Source: Streptomyces sp. HUAS YS2 | GTDB taxonomy: Bacteria > Actinomycetota > Actinomycetes > Streptomycetales > Streptomycetaceae | Assembly: GCF_033343995.1 (NCBI RefSeq) | Contig: NZ_CP137573.1 | Span: 558,001-622,000 of the forward strand | Direction of reading: 5' to 3' | DNA: 64,000 nucleotides | Shown here: one piece after another, positions 18,441 through 27,338 of the stretch | Numbering within the stretch: the first letter of the stretch is position 1 | How the letters are laid out: each line of letters starts with the position of its first letter | Position numbers and translations under genes: made by a program | The notes under the pieces: model-generated | Seen by the model: only the letters and a program-made list of their open reading frames with translations | What the model was told of the DNA's origin: nothing | Databases searched by the model: none

Positions 18441-18991
18441 CGGGCGGCCGATGAGCGGCCGTCCGCGCCCGCGAGCAAAGGTCGGCTGCCGATCTGGAGC
18501 AGCGCCGGTTCGCGCGGGGCGCTCTCCAGCTCCACGTCCGTGACCTCGGGGGCGAAGCAGGCGAGGGCGTCCACGGCCGCCTGCAGGACGGACTCCTGGG
18601 TACTGGAGCAGCCGCAGCCGGCCGAGGTGCCGGCCCGAAGCCTCAGCACGCCTGTCGCCGGCTCGAATCCGGCGTTCTCCACGGGCTGCGGCAGGGTGGA
18701 CAGGGCGCGGTCGATGCGGGTCGGCGCGTCCTCGGGGTGCAGTCCGTGCAGGTTGAGGAGGCTCGCGACGAGTTCGTCCGCGAGCAGCGGGCCCAGCGGG
18801 TCGGCGGGCGGACGGGCGGCGGGACGCCCGAGGAGGTCGACGACGCGGGCGATGCCGGTGCCGTAGAACTCCATGAGGACGCGGACGACTTCCTCCGCCG
18901 CCGCGCAGGCCTCGGCGTCGCCGTTCTCCGCCAACCGGTCGAGGACCTCCTCGACCCGTCGGCCCGCCTGTTCGGCGGTGGTCGCGCTCAT
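18437..18991 (-). CDS. NifU-like (C-terminal domain) iron-sulfur protein
   Basis: 184 residues. The C-terminal half holds a NifU/Nfu-like domain: FEPATGVLRLRAGTSAGCGC, then STQESVLQAAVDALACFAPE and VTDVELES. The usual CxxC of Nfu is here CGC, so cluster binding may differ. The helical N-terminal half (GRRVEEVLDRLAENGDAEAC, LMEFYGTGIARVVDLLGRP) is characteristic of the version found beside hydrogenases. It overlaps the large-subunit stop by ATGA. It probably delivers or repairs Fe-S clusters of the small subunit. Confidence 0.8.
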   Translation of the reverse strand: MSATTAEQAGRRVEEVLDRLAENGDAEACAAAEEVVRVLMEFYGTGIARVVDLLGRPAARPPADPLGPLLADELVASLLNLHGLHPEDAPTRIDRALSTLPQPVENAGFEPATGVLRLRAGTSAGCGCSSTQESVLQAAVDALACFAPEVTDVELESAPREPALLQIGSRPLLAGADGRSSAAR

Positions 18992-20772
18992 CCGGCAAGA
19001 CCGCTCAGGCCGGTGGGCACGTGCATCTGCTTCACGGTCCTGCCGTTGCCCGTGTACATGTGGACGCCGCACGGCAGGCAGGGGTCGAAGCTGCGCACGG
19101 CGCGCATGATGTCGATGCCCTTGAAGTTCTCGGGCGGGTTCTCCTCGAAGATCGGGGTGTTCTGCACGGCGTCCTCGTACGGACCTGGGGTGCCGAACGT
19201 GTCCCGTGTGGAGGCGTTCCAAGGGGTGGGCGGATAGGGGTGGTAGTTGGCGATCTTCCCGTCCCTGATCACCATGTGGTGCGAGAGGACACCTCGTACG
19301 GCCTCGGTGAAACCGACACCGATGGACTCGTCCGGCACCTCGAACTTCTCCCACGTCTGCGTGCGTCCGGCGCGAACCTCCTCAAGGCCCTTCTCGGCGC
19401 AGTGCAGGGCGACGGCGGCCGCGTACGCCTGGAAGTAAGTCCGGGCGCGGTTGCGCTCCAGGGCGTTGCTCCACTTCGGGATCTTCCACTCGAAGGTGGT
19501 CTCCGGCTTGGTCATCGTGCGGGGCAGGTTGATGACCACGCTGTGCCCGGTGGCCTTGATGTAGCCGATGTCGACGAGGCCGGAGAGCGCGGTGGACCAC
19601 AGGCGCGCGATGGGGCCGCCGCCGGTGTCCAGCGCCAGGTGGTCCTTGCCGTCGAACCAGCGCGGGGACATGACCCAGCTGTACTTGTCGTCGAAGTTCC
19701 GCTTCTGCGGGGCCGGGATGGTGTGTTGGTTCCACGGGTGGCGCGGGTCGACCGGGTTGCCCAGCGGGTCGTGGGTGAGGAACTGCTCCTGTCCCTGCCA
19801 GTCCTCGTAGTACGAGCTGCCGAGCAGGATGCGGATGCCGAGGTTGATCTCGGTGAGGTCGTTGGTCACCAGCTTGCCGTCGACGACGACGCCCGGGGTG
19901 ACGAACATCTTCCGTCCCCAGTCGGTCATGTTGGCGTAGGTGAAGTCGCAGTGCTCGGGGTCGTTGAGGGCGCCCCAGCAGCCGAGCAGCACGCGCCGGC
20001 GGCCTACCTCCTCGTAGCCGGGCAGCGCCTCGTAGAAGAAGTCGAAGAGGTCGTCGTGGAGCGGGACGACGCGCTTCATGAACTCCACGTAGCGCATGAG
20101 GCGGCTCATGTAGTCGGTGAAGAGCTGCACGGAGGCGACCGTGCCGACACCGCCGGGGTAGAGCGTGGAGGGATGGACGTGGCGCCCCTCCATCAGACAG
20201 AACATCTCCCGGGTATAGCGGCTGACCTGCAGCGCCTCACGGTAGAACTCGCCCTCGAGGGGGTTGAGGGAGCGCATGATGTCGGCGATCGTGCGGTAGC
20301 CGTGCTCGGCGGCGTGCGGCGCCTCGGTGCGCTCGGCCAGCTCCAGGACCCCGGGGTTGGTCTCGCGGACCATCTTCTCGCAGTAGTCGACCCCGACCAG
20401 GTTCTCCTGGAAGATGTTGTGGTCGAACATGTACTCCGCGGACTCGCCGAGGTTGATGACCCACTCACCGAGGTGCGGGGGCTTCACGCCGTACGCCATG
20501 TTCTGGGCGTACACGGAACAGGTGGCGTGGTTGTCACCGCAGATGCCGCAGATGCGGCTGGTGATGAAGTGCGCGTCGCGGGGGTCCTTGCCCCGCATGA
20601 AGACGCTGTAGCCGCGGAAGACGGAGGACGTGCTGTAGCACTCCGCGACGCGCTTCTGCTTGAAATCGATCTTCGTGTGGATGCCGAGACTGCCCACGAT
20701 CCGGGTGATGGGGTCCCACGCCATCTCCACAAGGCCGGAGCCGTCACCCGTCGTCTTCGCCGGAGATGCCAT
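18988..20772 (-). CDS. hhyL: [NiFe]-hydrogenase large subunit, group 1h (HhyL-type)
   Basis: 594 residues. It holds the NiFe(CN)2CO active site that splits H2. The L1 motif RICGICGDNH has Cys75 and Cys78, and the L2 motif DPCLPCGVH has Cys565 and Cys568 with His571. A 23-residue tail after His571 is the expected substrate of the endopeptidase at 15234. The sequence (FRGYSVFMRGKDPRDAHFIT, LYPGGVGTVASVQLFTDYMS) is typical of the oxygen-tolerant, high-affinity enzymes that let Streptomyces use atmospheric H2. It has no export signal, so the enzyme is cytosolic or bound to the inner membrane face. It follows the small subunit by 90 bp. Confidence 0.96.
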   Translation of the reverse strand: MASPAKTTGDGSGLVEMAWDPITRIVGSLGIHTKIDFKQKRVAECYSTSSVFRGYSVFMRGKDPRDAHFITSRICGICGDNHATCSVYAQNMAYGVKPPHLGEWVINLGESAEYMFDHNIFQENLVGVDYCEKMVRETNPGVLELAERTEAPHAAEHGYRTIADIMRSLNPLEGEFYREALQVSRYTREMFCLMEGRHVHPSTLYPGGVGTVASVQLFTDYMSRLMRYVEFMKRVVPLHDDLFDFFYEALPGYEEVGRRRVLLGCWGALNDPEHCDFTYANMTDWGRKMFVTPGVVVDGKLVTNDLTEINLGIRILLGSSYYEDWQGQEQFLTHDPLGNPVDPRHPWNQHTIPAPQKRNFDDKYSWVMSPRWFDGKDHLALDTGGGPIARLWSTALSGLVDIGYIKATGHSVVINLPRTMTKPETTFEWKIPKWSNALERNRARTYFQAYAAAVALHCAEKGLEEVRAGRTQTWEKFEVPDESIGVGFTEAVRGVLSHHMVIRDGKIANYHPYPPTPWNASTRDTFGTPGPYEDAVQNTPIFEENPPENFKGIDIMRAVRSFDPCLPCGVHMYTGNGRTVKQMHVPTGLSGLAG

Positions 20773-20862
20773 GGTCGCTGCGGTGCCCTTCGTGAACTCT
20801 TCGACTTCGCGAACAGTGGGGATGGATGAGGGTGGTGCGGGGGTGCTGCGGGGGCGTCACGG

Positions 20863-21945
20863 TCACCAGGGCGGCCGGTAGCCGGTGGTGACCCGTTCGC
20901 CGGTGTGCCGCCACTTCGGCTCTTTGTCCACGGTCCTGGCCGTCATGCTTCGCAGCCGACGGATCACCGAGCCGTACACGCCGCTGGCGGAGACCGAGAC
21001 CCTGGCCCCGGGAGGTTCGTCCATGAACGGCATGAACTTGTCCGGGAATCCGGGCATGGTGCAGGCGATGCAGATGCCGCCGACGTTCGGACAGCCGCCG
21101 ACGCCGTTGATCCAGCCGCGCTTGGGGACGTTGCACTTGACGACCGGTCCCCAGCAGCCCAGCTTGACCAGGCACTTGGGCGAGTCGTACGTCGAGGCGA
21201 ACTCGCCCTGTTCGTAGTAGCCGGCGCGGTCGCAGCCCTCGTGCACGGTCGCCCCGAACAGCCAGGTCGGACGGAGCTTGTCGTCCAGCGGGATCATGGG
21301 CGCGGAGCCGGCCGCCTGGTAGAGCAGGTAGGTCAGCGTCTCCGCGAAGTTGTCCGGCTGGATGGGGCAGCCGGGCACGCACACGATGGGGATGCCGGCC
21401 TGCGACTTCCAGTCCCAGCCGAGATAGTCCGGGACACCCATCGCGCCGGTCGGGTTCCCCGCCATGGCGTGGATGCCGCCGTACGTGGCGCAGGTGCCGA
21501 TCGCGACCACCGCGAGCGCCTTGGGCGCCAGCCGGTCGATCCACTCGCTCGTGGTGATGGGCTGGCCGGTCTCCGGGTCGTCGCCGAAGCCGCACCAGTA
21601 GCCCTCCTGCTTGATGGCCTCGTTCGGGATGGATCCCTCGACGACCAGCACGAACGGGTCGATCTCGCCCCGCTCCCCCTTGAAGAACCACTCGATGAAC
21701 GTGTCGGCGCCGCCCACCGGGCCGCACTCGAAGTCGATCAGTGGCCAGTGGACCGCGATCCTGGGCAGGCCCGGCAGCCCCGCGAGGGCGATCTCCTCGA
21801 TGCTGGGCTGCATGGCGGCGGTGAGGGCCACCGAGTCGCCGTCGCAGCTCAGACCCGCGTTGATCCAGAGGATATGGATCGGCTTCTCTTCGCTGCCGGG
21901 TGCGGCACCCTGGTCCTCGACCGGGGCCGGCTTTACTGCACTCAT
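20863..21945 (-). CDS. hhyS: [NiFe]-hydrogenase small subunit, group 1h (HhyS-type)
   Basis: 360 residues without a Tat signal. It carries the Fe-S relay. The proximal-cluster motif is CDGD (residues 34-37): the second Cys of the usual CxxC is Asp37. This 3Cys-1Asp pattern is known from group 1h enzymes such as that of Ralstonia. Other cluster ligands lie in AIGTCATYGG, VPGCPIQPDN, GCDRAGYYEQG, KLGCWGPVVKCNV and GCPNVGGICIACTMPGFPD. The RBS AGGAGG lies in the arm of a small hairpin (21952-21964), which could limit translation. hypX is 56 bp upstream. Confidence 0.95.
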   Translation of the reverse strand: MSAVKPAPVEDQGAAPGSEEKPIHILWINAGLSCDGDSVALTAAMQPSIEEIALAGLPGLPRIAVHWPLIDFECGPVGGADTFIEWFFKGERGEIDPFVLVVEGSIPNEAIKQEGYWCGFGDDPETGQPITTSEWIDRLAPKALAVVAIGTCATYGGIHAMAGNPTGAMGVPDYLGWDWKSQAGIPIVCVPGCPIQPDNFAETLTYLLYQAAGSAPMIPLDDKLRPTWLFGATVHEGCDRAGYYEQGEFASTYDSPKCLVKLGCWGPVVKCNVPKRGWINGVGGCPNVGGICIACTMPGFPDKFMPFMDEPPGARVSVSASGVYGSVIRRLRSMTARTVDKEPKWRHTGERVTTGYRPPW

Positions 21946-22001
21946 GAGTCGCCTCCTGAGGAGGGGTGGGGCTGAGGCCTCGCTTCAGGCCTAGGTCTTG
22001 C

Positions 22002-23702
22002 TTAACAGTCGGCCGATCCGCCCGCGCCCGCACCTGGGCCGTCCGGGGACAGCGCCGGCGGATCCTCCTTCCGGACGAAGGACCGGCGCAGTGCGTGGTA
22101 GCTCGCGGCAGGATCGTCGAAGATCCGCCGCATCCGGGAGAGCTCACGCTCGCGGTGGGCGGCAAGGGGAGAGACGGCCTCCCGGCGCTCGTGCTCCGCC
22201 TTCTTCGCCGCGACGCGTGGCTGGATACCGTCACGAGAAGCCAGGCGCAGGGCCAACCGGGTGATCTCTGCGGCGAACTCCCCGGGTCCGCAGTCGACGA
22301 CCCGGTCGACCAGGCCCATGTCGAGCGAGGCCGCCGCGGACACCGGCCGGGCCTCCTCGGTGAGCCGCGCGGCCAGAGCCCCGCCCACCTTCCCGGGCAG
22401 GGTACGAGTCCAGTACTCCGATCCGTACAGGCCCATGCGCCGGTAGTGCGGATTGAGCACCGAACCGGACCTGCACCACACCTCGTCGGCGGCCAGGGCG
22501 AGCATCACGCCTCCGGCGGCGGCGTTGCCGCCGATCGCGCTGACGACGAGCCGGTCGGTCGTGGTGAGGACCGCCTCGACCAGGTCGTTCATGGCGTTGA
22601 TGTTGGCCCAGGACTCGGCGGCCGGGTCGGCGGCGGCCTCGATGACGTTCAGATGGATGCCGTTGGAGAAGAAGTCGCGCTGTCCGCCGACCACCAGGAC
22701 GGACGTGGGGCGTGTACGGGCGGTCTCGTACGCGTCCAGCAGGCGGCGGCACTGGTCGGTGCTCATCGCCCCGCCGGGGAACGCGAACGACAGGACGCCG
22801 ACCGGTCCCTCCTCGCGGTACCGGATGTCGGACCAGGTCCGGAATCCTGGCGCCGGGTCGGCGGGCGCAGGAAGTTCGGGGAGCTCCGGCAGCCTGCCCG
22901 CGAGGGCCATGGTGGCGGGGAGCTTGCAGGCACGGGGCCGGCCGGGGCCGGTGCGGGCGCGAAGCTCCGGGATCCACACCGCGCCGTCGACCGTGGCGCG
23001 GCAGACCGCGCCCGCCCGGGTGGCGAGCAGTGCGCCGGGCCTTCCGAGCAGCCCGTCCTCCGCGTGGCCGCCGTGCAGGAACCACTCGGCGCCGAGCAGC
23101 CGGTCGCGTACACCGGGCTGCGAGTCGGCGGCCCGCAGGGTGCGCAGAACGGTCTCGGTGGTGTCCTCCTCCCACGAGATCCGGCGCGCCTCCTGACGGA
23201 GAGCGGGACGGGCACGGATCTCACCGGTCTGCGGAGTCGGTGTCGCCCCGGCGGCGACCCGCTCGACGGCGAGGAGCACGGCGGTGACGGCGGCGTCGGA
23301 CAGCTCGTTGCGGTACAGATCGCTCTTGCCGACCTCCGGGACGCGGAAGGCGACGGAGGCCCAGACGTCGCCCGCGTCCATCTCCTCGTCGGCCTGGAGG
23401 ACGGTGACGCCCCACTCGTCGACCCCGTCGTGGATCGCGTGGTCCAGCGAGGTCGGCCCCCGGTCGCCCACGGGCCCCGGGTGCACGATGAGGCAGCGAT
23501 GCGCCGTCCACACGTCCCGGGGTACGACGGCCTTCAGCATCGGGGCGACGACCAGGTCGGGCGCGTGGCGCGCCACGGCCTGACGCACGGCGGCCCCGTC
23601 GGGGGTGACCTCCACGGAAACGGTGTGCCCCCGGTCTCGCAGCTCGACCAGGACCCGCTGGGTGAGGCTGTTGAAGCTGCTGGCGACGAGCAGGATGCGC
23701 AT
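22002..23702 (-). CDS. hypX: Hydrogenase maturation protein HypX/HoxX
   Basis: 566 residues from the ATG at 23702 with GGGAGGG upstream. HypX makes the CO ligand of the NiFe site under oxic conditions by forming formyl-CoA and decarbonylating it. The N-terminal formyltransferase-like domain (~1-260) shows SSFNSLTQRVLVEL, VHPGPVGDRGPTSLDHAI and VLQADEEMDAGDVWAS. The C-terminal enoyl-CoA-hydratase-like domain (~300-530) shows VGVLSFAFPGGAMSTDQCRR, NDLVEAVLTTTDRLVVSAIG and LAADEVWCRSGSVLNPHYRR. As the first gene of the minus-strand run it probably heads the hydrogenase operon. HypX fits aerobic, atmospheric H2 oxidation. Confidence 0.93.
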   Translation of the reverse strand: MRILLVASSFNSLTQRVLVELRDRGHTVSVEVTPDGAAVRQAVARHAPDLVVAPMLKAVVPRDVWTAHRCLIVHPGPVGDRGPTSLDHAIHDGVDEWGVTVLQADEEMDAGDVWASVAFRVPEVGKSDLYRNELSDAAVTAVLLAVERVAAGATPTPQTGEIRARPALRQEARRISWEEDTTETVLRTLRAADSQPGVRDRLLGAEWFLHGGHAEDGLLGRPGALLATRAGAVCRATVDGAVWIPELRARTGPGRPRACKLPATMALAGRLPELPELPAPADPAPGFRTWSDIRYREEGPVGVLSFAFPGGAMSTDQCRRLLDAYETARTRPTSVLVVGGQRDFFSNGIHLNVIEAAADPAAESWANINAMNDLVEAVLTTTDRLVVSAIGGNAAAGGVMLALAADEVWCRSGSVLNPHYRRMGLYGSEYWTRTLPGKVGGALAARLTEEARPVSAAASLDMGLVDRVVDCGPGEFAAEITRLALRLASRDGIQPRVAAKKAEHERREAVSPLAAHRERELSRMRRIFDDPAASYHALRRSFVRKEDPPALSPDGPGAGAGGSADC

Positions 23703-23939
23703 GGGCGGCCCTCCCGGGATACGGCGGACGGTACGGCCCCGGGAACCGCAGTCCACCGGCCACCTGCGATCCTCGGGCACCACGTGTTGGGGACAAGCAC
23801 GACGGAGCCCGCACCTCACCCGTTCGAGGCGCGCGTCCGACCGATTGGCGGGGGATCACGGCACCGCGCCCCCGCGCGCCTGGCGATCTCGGCCGCACCC
23901 GGTGATCGAGAGCCACGGGCCGCTTTCTAGGCTGACCCC

Positions 23940-25181
23940 ATGTCCGACGAGTCTCCTCTCATCCGTAGCATGCGGGCCGCTGTCGCCGCCGCTCCCGAAG
24001 ACGTGCCCCTGCGGCTGCACTTCACCGAACTGCTCCTCGCGGAGGGGAGGCACGAGGAGGCCGTCACGCAAGCCGCGGTCGCGCTCCAGCACGCGCCGGG
24101 TGACGAAGCCGTGCGGGACCTGATGGTCCGTGCCATGCAACTGCCCACGGTCGGCGACCAGCCCCCCGCCTTCGACTGGGCCACCGCCGAGCAGGAGGTC
24201 GCCGATGTCGTCGGCCCCCGCTTCGCCGCCGACGCGGAGGACGCCACCGAGGCCCCCCTGACCGCGGACGGCAGCGGCGACCCGGCCGATGCGTCGGCCT
24301 GGGACATCGACGCCCCCGGCGACGTACGTCTCGCCGACGTCGGCGGCATGCAGGAGGTCAAGGACCGGCTCGAAGCCGCCTTCCTCGCCCCGATGCGCAA
24401 CCCCGAACTCCGCAAGCTGTACGGCAAGTCGCTCCGCGGCGGCCTGCTCCTCTACGGCCCGCCCGGCTGCGGCAAGACGTTCATCGCGCGGGCCGTCGCC
24501 GGCGAGCTCGGTGCCGGCTTCATGTCGGTCTCGCTCTCCGACATCCTCGACATGTACATCGGCACCTCGGAGAAGAACGTCCACGACATCTTCGAGGCCG
24601 CCCGCCGCCAGGCGCCCTGCGTGGTCTTCCTCGACGAGCTGGACGCGCTCGGCGCCAAGCGCTCGCGTACCCACCACAGCGGTCTGCGCAATGTCGTCAA
24701 CCAGCTCCTCACCGAGCTCGACGGCATCAACGCCGCACAGAACGAAGGGGTCTTCGTGCTCGCCGCGACCAACGTCCCCTGGGACGTGGACCTCGCCCTG
24801 CGCCGCCCCGGCCGCATGGACCGGACCCTGCTCGTGCTGCCGCCCGACGCCCCGGCCCGGGAGGCGATCCTCCGGTACCACCTGCGCGAGCGCCCCATCG
24901 AGTCCGTCGACCTCGGCAAGATCGTCAGGGTCACCGAGGACTTCTCGGGCGCCGATCTCGCCCATGTCTGCGAGAGCGCGGCCGAGTACGCGCTCCTGGA
25001 CTCCGCCCGTTCCGGCACCGTCCGCATGATCGGCACCAAGGACCTCCTGAACGCGGCCAAGCAGATCAAGCCGTCCAGCGAATCCTGGTTCGCCTCCGCC
25101 CGTAACGTCGCCATGTTCGCCAACGACGGCGGTGTGTACGACGATCTCGTCGCCTACCTGAAGAAGAAGCGCAAGCTGTGA
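23940..25181 (+). CDS. AAA+ ATPase with N-terminal TPR-like segment
   Basis: 413 residues. Residues ~5-66 look like one or two TPR helices (LRLHFTELLLAEGRHEEAVT). An acidic linker follows, then a classical VCP/spastin-like AAA domain: Walker A GPPGCGKT at 173-180, Walker B VVFLDELDA at about 228-236, and the second region of homology ATNVPWDVDLALRRPGRMDR with Arg fingers. The C-terminus is basic (YLKKKRKL). Classical AAA proteins unfold or remodel proteins as hexamers. The following gene overlaps by GTGA and both downstream genes are TPR membrane proteins, so this is probably a remodelling ATPase recruited to a membrane TPR complex. It is divergent from hypX across 237 bp. Confidence 0.85.
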   Translation: MSDESPLIRSMRAAVAAAPEDVPLRLHFTELLLAEGRHEEAVTQAAVALQHAPGDEAVRDLMVRAMQLPTVGDQPPAFDWATAEQEVADVVGPRFAADAEDATEAPLTADGSGDPADASAWDIDAPGDVRLADVGGMQEVKDRLEAAFLAPMRNPELRKLYGKSLRGGLLLYGPPGCGKTFIARAVAGELGAGFMSVSLSDILDMYIGTSEKNVHDIFEAARRQAPCVVFLDELDALGAKRSRTHHSGLRNVVNQLLTELDGINAAQNEGVFVLAATNVPWDVDLALRRPGRMDRTLLVLPPDAPAREAILRYHLRERPIESVDLGKIVRVTEDFSGADLAHVCESAAEYALLDSARSGTVRMIGTKDLLNAAKQIKPSSESWFASARNVAMFANDGGVYDDLVAYLKKKRKL

Positions 25182-26239
25182 GTGGAACGTCCCTGCACCA
25201 GCGGGTCGAACAGGCCCTGGAGCTCTACACAATAGATCGGCACGACCAGGCCCTCGCCCTCCTCGACGGGCATCTGGCCGAGGCGCCCGACGACCACGAG
25301 GCGTGGACCGTGCGGGCCCGTGCCCTCTGCGGCCTGCGCCGCTACGAGGAGGCGCTCGACGCCGCCGACCAGGCGCTGAAGCTCGAACCCGAGCTCGCCG
25401 ACGGGCACTTCATGCGCGGCTTCGCCCTGCGCAGGCTGAGCCGGCTGCCCGAGGCCGAGCAGTCTCAGCGCGAGGCCATCCGCCTCTCGCCCGAACGCTG
25501 GGGCCCGCGCGCCCAGCGCGCCGAGATGCTGATCTTCGTGGGGACGAAGGAGGAGGCGCTCCAGGAAGCCCTGGAGGCCGTGCGGTTCGGCCCCGACGTG
25601 GTCGACACGTGGCACACCCTGTACAAGGTCGCCGCGTTCAACAGCCGCTCCGACCTGGTGGAGGAGTCCATCCGGCAGGCTCTGCGCATCGACCCGGCCG
25701 ATCAGTTCGCCGTCACCCTGGCCACCGAGCGCGAGGCCCGCAAGCCCGGCACGTCCGCCGCCCGGGCCGCCGACCTCTACGCCGGCGGGCTCGCCGCCGC
25801 CCCCGGCTCCGAGTGGCTCCGCTCCGACCTCGACAGGGCCGTCTACCGGATGCTGCGCGGCACCCGATGGCTCGCCCTGCTCTGTCTGGCCATCGCCGCC
25901 GTCACCGTCGACGTCTTCACCACCGGTGCCGAGGCGAAGGAGTTGCCCGCCCCTCTCGGCACCCGGCTGTGGGCGCTGACCCTGATGGCCGTGGTGTGGG
26001 GCTTCGGCGCGTGGCGCCGCTACCGGCGGCTGCGGACCGGGGCGCAGCTCACCGTGTTCGCGCTCGTGCGCCGCTCCTTCTGGCCCAGGGTCGTGCTCGG
26101 CCAGGCCACCTGGGCCACCCTGTGCGCGCTGCTGCTCCTGGCCGTTCCGTGGAGCGAGCGCACCGTCCCTCAGGTCCTGTTCTGGCTGGCACTCGTACCG
26201 AACCTGCTCAGCATCACCCACGACCGGGACAAGGTTTGA
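25178..26239 (+). CDS. TPR-repeat integral membrane protein (first of pair)
   Basis: 353 residues from a GTG overlapping the AAA gene stop. Residues ~1-200 carry tandem TPR helices: EQALELYTIDRHDQALALLD, LCGLRRYEEALDAADQALKL, HFMRGFALRRLSRLPEAEQS. The C-terminal ~130 residues hold about four membrane segments (LALLCLAIAAVTVDVFTT, LWALTLMAVVWGFGAW, TWATLCALLLLAVPW, VLFWLALVPNLLSI). The TPR part probably faces the cytoplasm and presents a docking surface for the AAA ATPase. It overlaps the next gene (stop TGA, start ATG sharing a base). No known family name comes to mind. Confidence 0.8.
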   Translation: MSGTSLHQRVEQALELYTIDRHDQALALLDGHLAEAPDDHEAWTVRARALCGLRRYEEALDAADQALKLEPELADGHFMRGFALRRLSRLPEAEQSQREAIRLSPERWGPRAQRAEMLIFVGTKEEALQEALEAVRFGPDVVDTWHTLYKVAAFNSRSDLVEESIRQALRIDPADQFAVTLATEREARKPGTSAARAADLYAGGLAAAPGSEWLRSDLDRAVYRMLRGTRWLALLCLAIAAVTVDVFTTGAEAKELPAPLGTRLWALTLMAVVWGFGAWRRYRRLRTGAQLTVFALVRRSFWPRVVLGQATWATLCALLLLAVPWSERTVPQVLFWLALVPNLLSITHDRDKV

Positions 26240-27309
26240 TGAACCGGACCCTGCAACAGGCCGATGCCCTCTTCGATCTGGGGCGCTACGAGCAGGCCGC
26301 CGCACTCGCCGCCCAGCACCTCGTCGGCAACCCCGACGACGTCACCGCGCTCGTGCTGCTCGCCCGGTGCCGGCACCACCTCGGCGACGAACAGCAGGCG
26401 CTCACCGGCATCGAAGAGGCCCTGCGCGTCGAACCCGATTCGGTGAGCGCCTGGCAGATGCGCGCCCACGTCCTGCTCGCTCTGAAGGAGTACCAGCAGG
26501 CCGAGAGTTCCGCCCGCCGCGTCGTCGAACTCGCCCCGCAGCACTGGACGAGCCACTACACCCTCGGCGCCGTCCTCAGCCAGGGCGCCCGCAGGAAGCA
26601 CTGGCGGGCCGCGTACGAGTCGGCCCGCACGGCCGTCGCCCTCGCCCCCGAGGAGAGCGACGCGCACTTCCTCGTCGGCCTGACCGCCCATCAGACAGGC
26701 AATCACCGCGTCGCCCTGCAGGCCTACGAGACGGCTTTGCGTCTCGACCCGGACAGCAGTCAGGCCCACAACGGCCTCTCGCTGCTCCTTCTGCGCCGCC
26801 GCCGGCTCCGCCCCGGCTCGTGGACCCGTGCCGCCGAGGGCTTCGTCCAGTCCGCCGCCCTCGACCTGAAGGACCGCCAGGCCCGCTTCAACCTGGAGAC
26901 CATGGCCTGGGGAACAGTCGTGGGCTCCCGCTGGGTGGCCCTCGCCGGAACCATCGCGGTGTCGTTGGGCTCCGCCCACCTGCGTGCGGGCGCCGCCGGC
27001 ACCGACGCCCTCGTCACCTGCCTGGCGTGCGCGGCCGTGCTGGTCGGCAGCTGGGGCGGGTGGCTGCTGTTCCAGGCCCGGCGGGTCCCGCCTCGCCTGC
27101 GCCGGCCGCTCCTGCTGGTGGCCCGCGGCTCTCGGCAGGTCCTCGGGATGGCGTTCGCCGTCGCGCTGCTCGTCGTCCACGCGCCCTTGGCTCTGATGCT
27201 GTGGCGCAGCGCCGTGTTCAGCGCGCTCGCGATTCCGCTGTTCTTCTTCGCGCTCGTCACGTCCGTGGCCGGCCGCACCGCCCTCCAGCAGCGCGCGCCG
27301 AAGACGTAG
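26239..27309 (+). CDS. TPR-repeat integral membrane protein (second of pair)
   Basis: 356 residues. It is built like its upstream neighbour: N-terminal TPR units (QADALFDLGRYEQAAALAAQ, EALRVEPDSVSAWQMRAHVL, YETALRLDPDSSQAHNGLSL) and about four C-terminal membrane segments (WVALAGTIAVSLGSAHL, ALVTCLACAAVLVGSWGGW, MAFAVALLVVHAPLALML, SALAIPLFFFALVTSVAG). The two look like an old tandem duplication. With the AAA gene they form a tight three-gene unit with one-base to four-base overlaps. It converges on the amidase gene 29 bp away. Function unknown. Confidence 0.8.
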   Translation: MNRTLQQADALFDLGRYEQAAALAAQHLVGNPDDVTALVLLARCRHHLGDEQQALTGIEEALRVEPDSVSAWQMRAHVLLALKEYQQAESSARRVVELAPQHWTSHYTLGAVLSQGARRKHWRAAYESARTAVALAPEESDAHFLVGLTAHQTGNHRVALQAYETALRLDPDSSQAHNGLSLLLLRRRRLRPGSWTRAAEGFVQSAALDLKDRQARFNLETMAWGTVVGSRWVALAGTIAVSLGSAHLRAGAAGTDALVTCLACAAVLVGSWGGWLLFQARRVPPRLRRPLLLVARGSRQVLGMAFAVALLVVHAPLALMLWRSAVFSALAIPLFFFALVTSVAGRTALQQRAPKT

Positions 27310-27338
27310 GCAGCCTGGCCACGGGCGTCAGGACGCGC

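Noticed and set aside
21952..22000. Repeated AGGCCT/CCTCCT elements before the small subunit as a regulator operator
   Set aside because: The short repeats have no convincing symmetry beyond the five-base hairpin at the ribosome-binding site.
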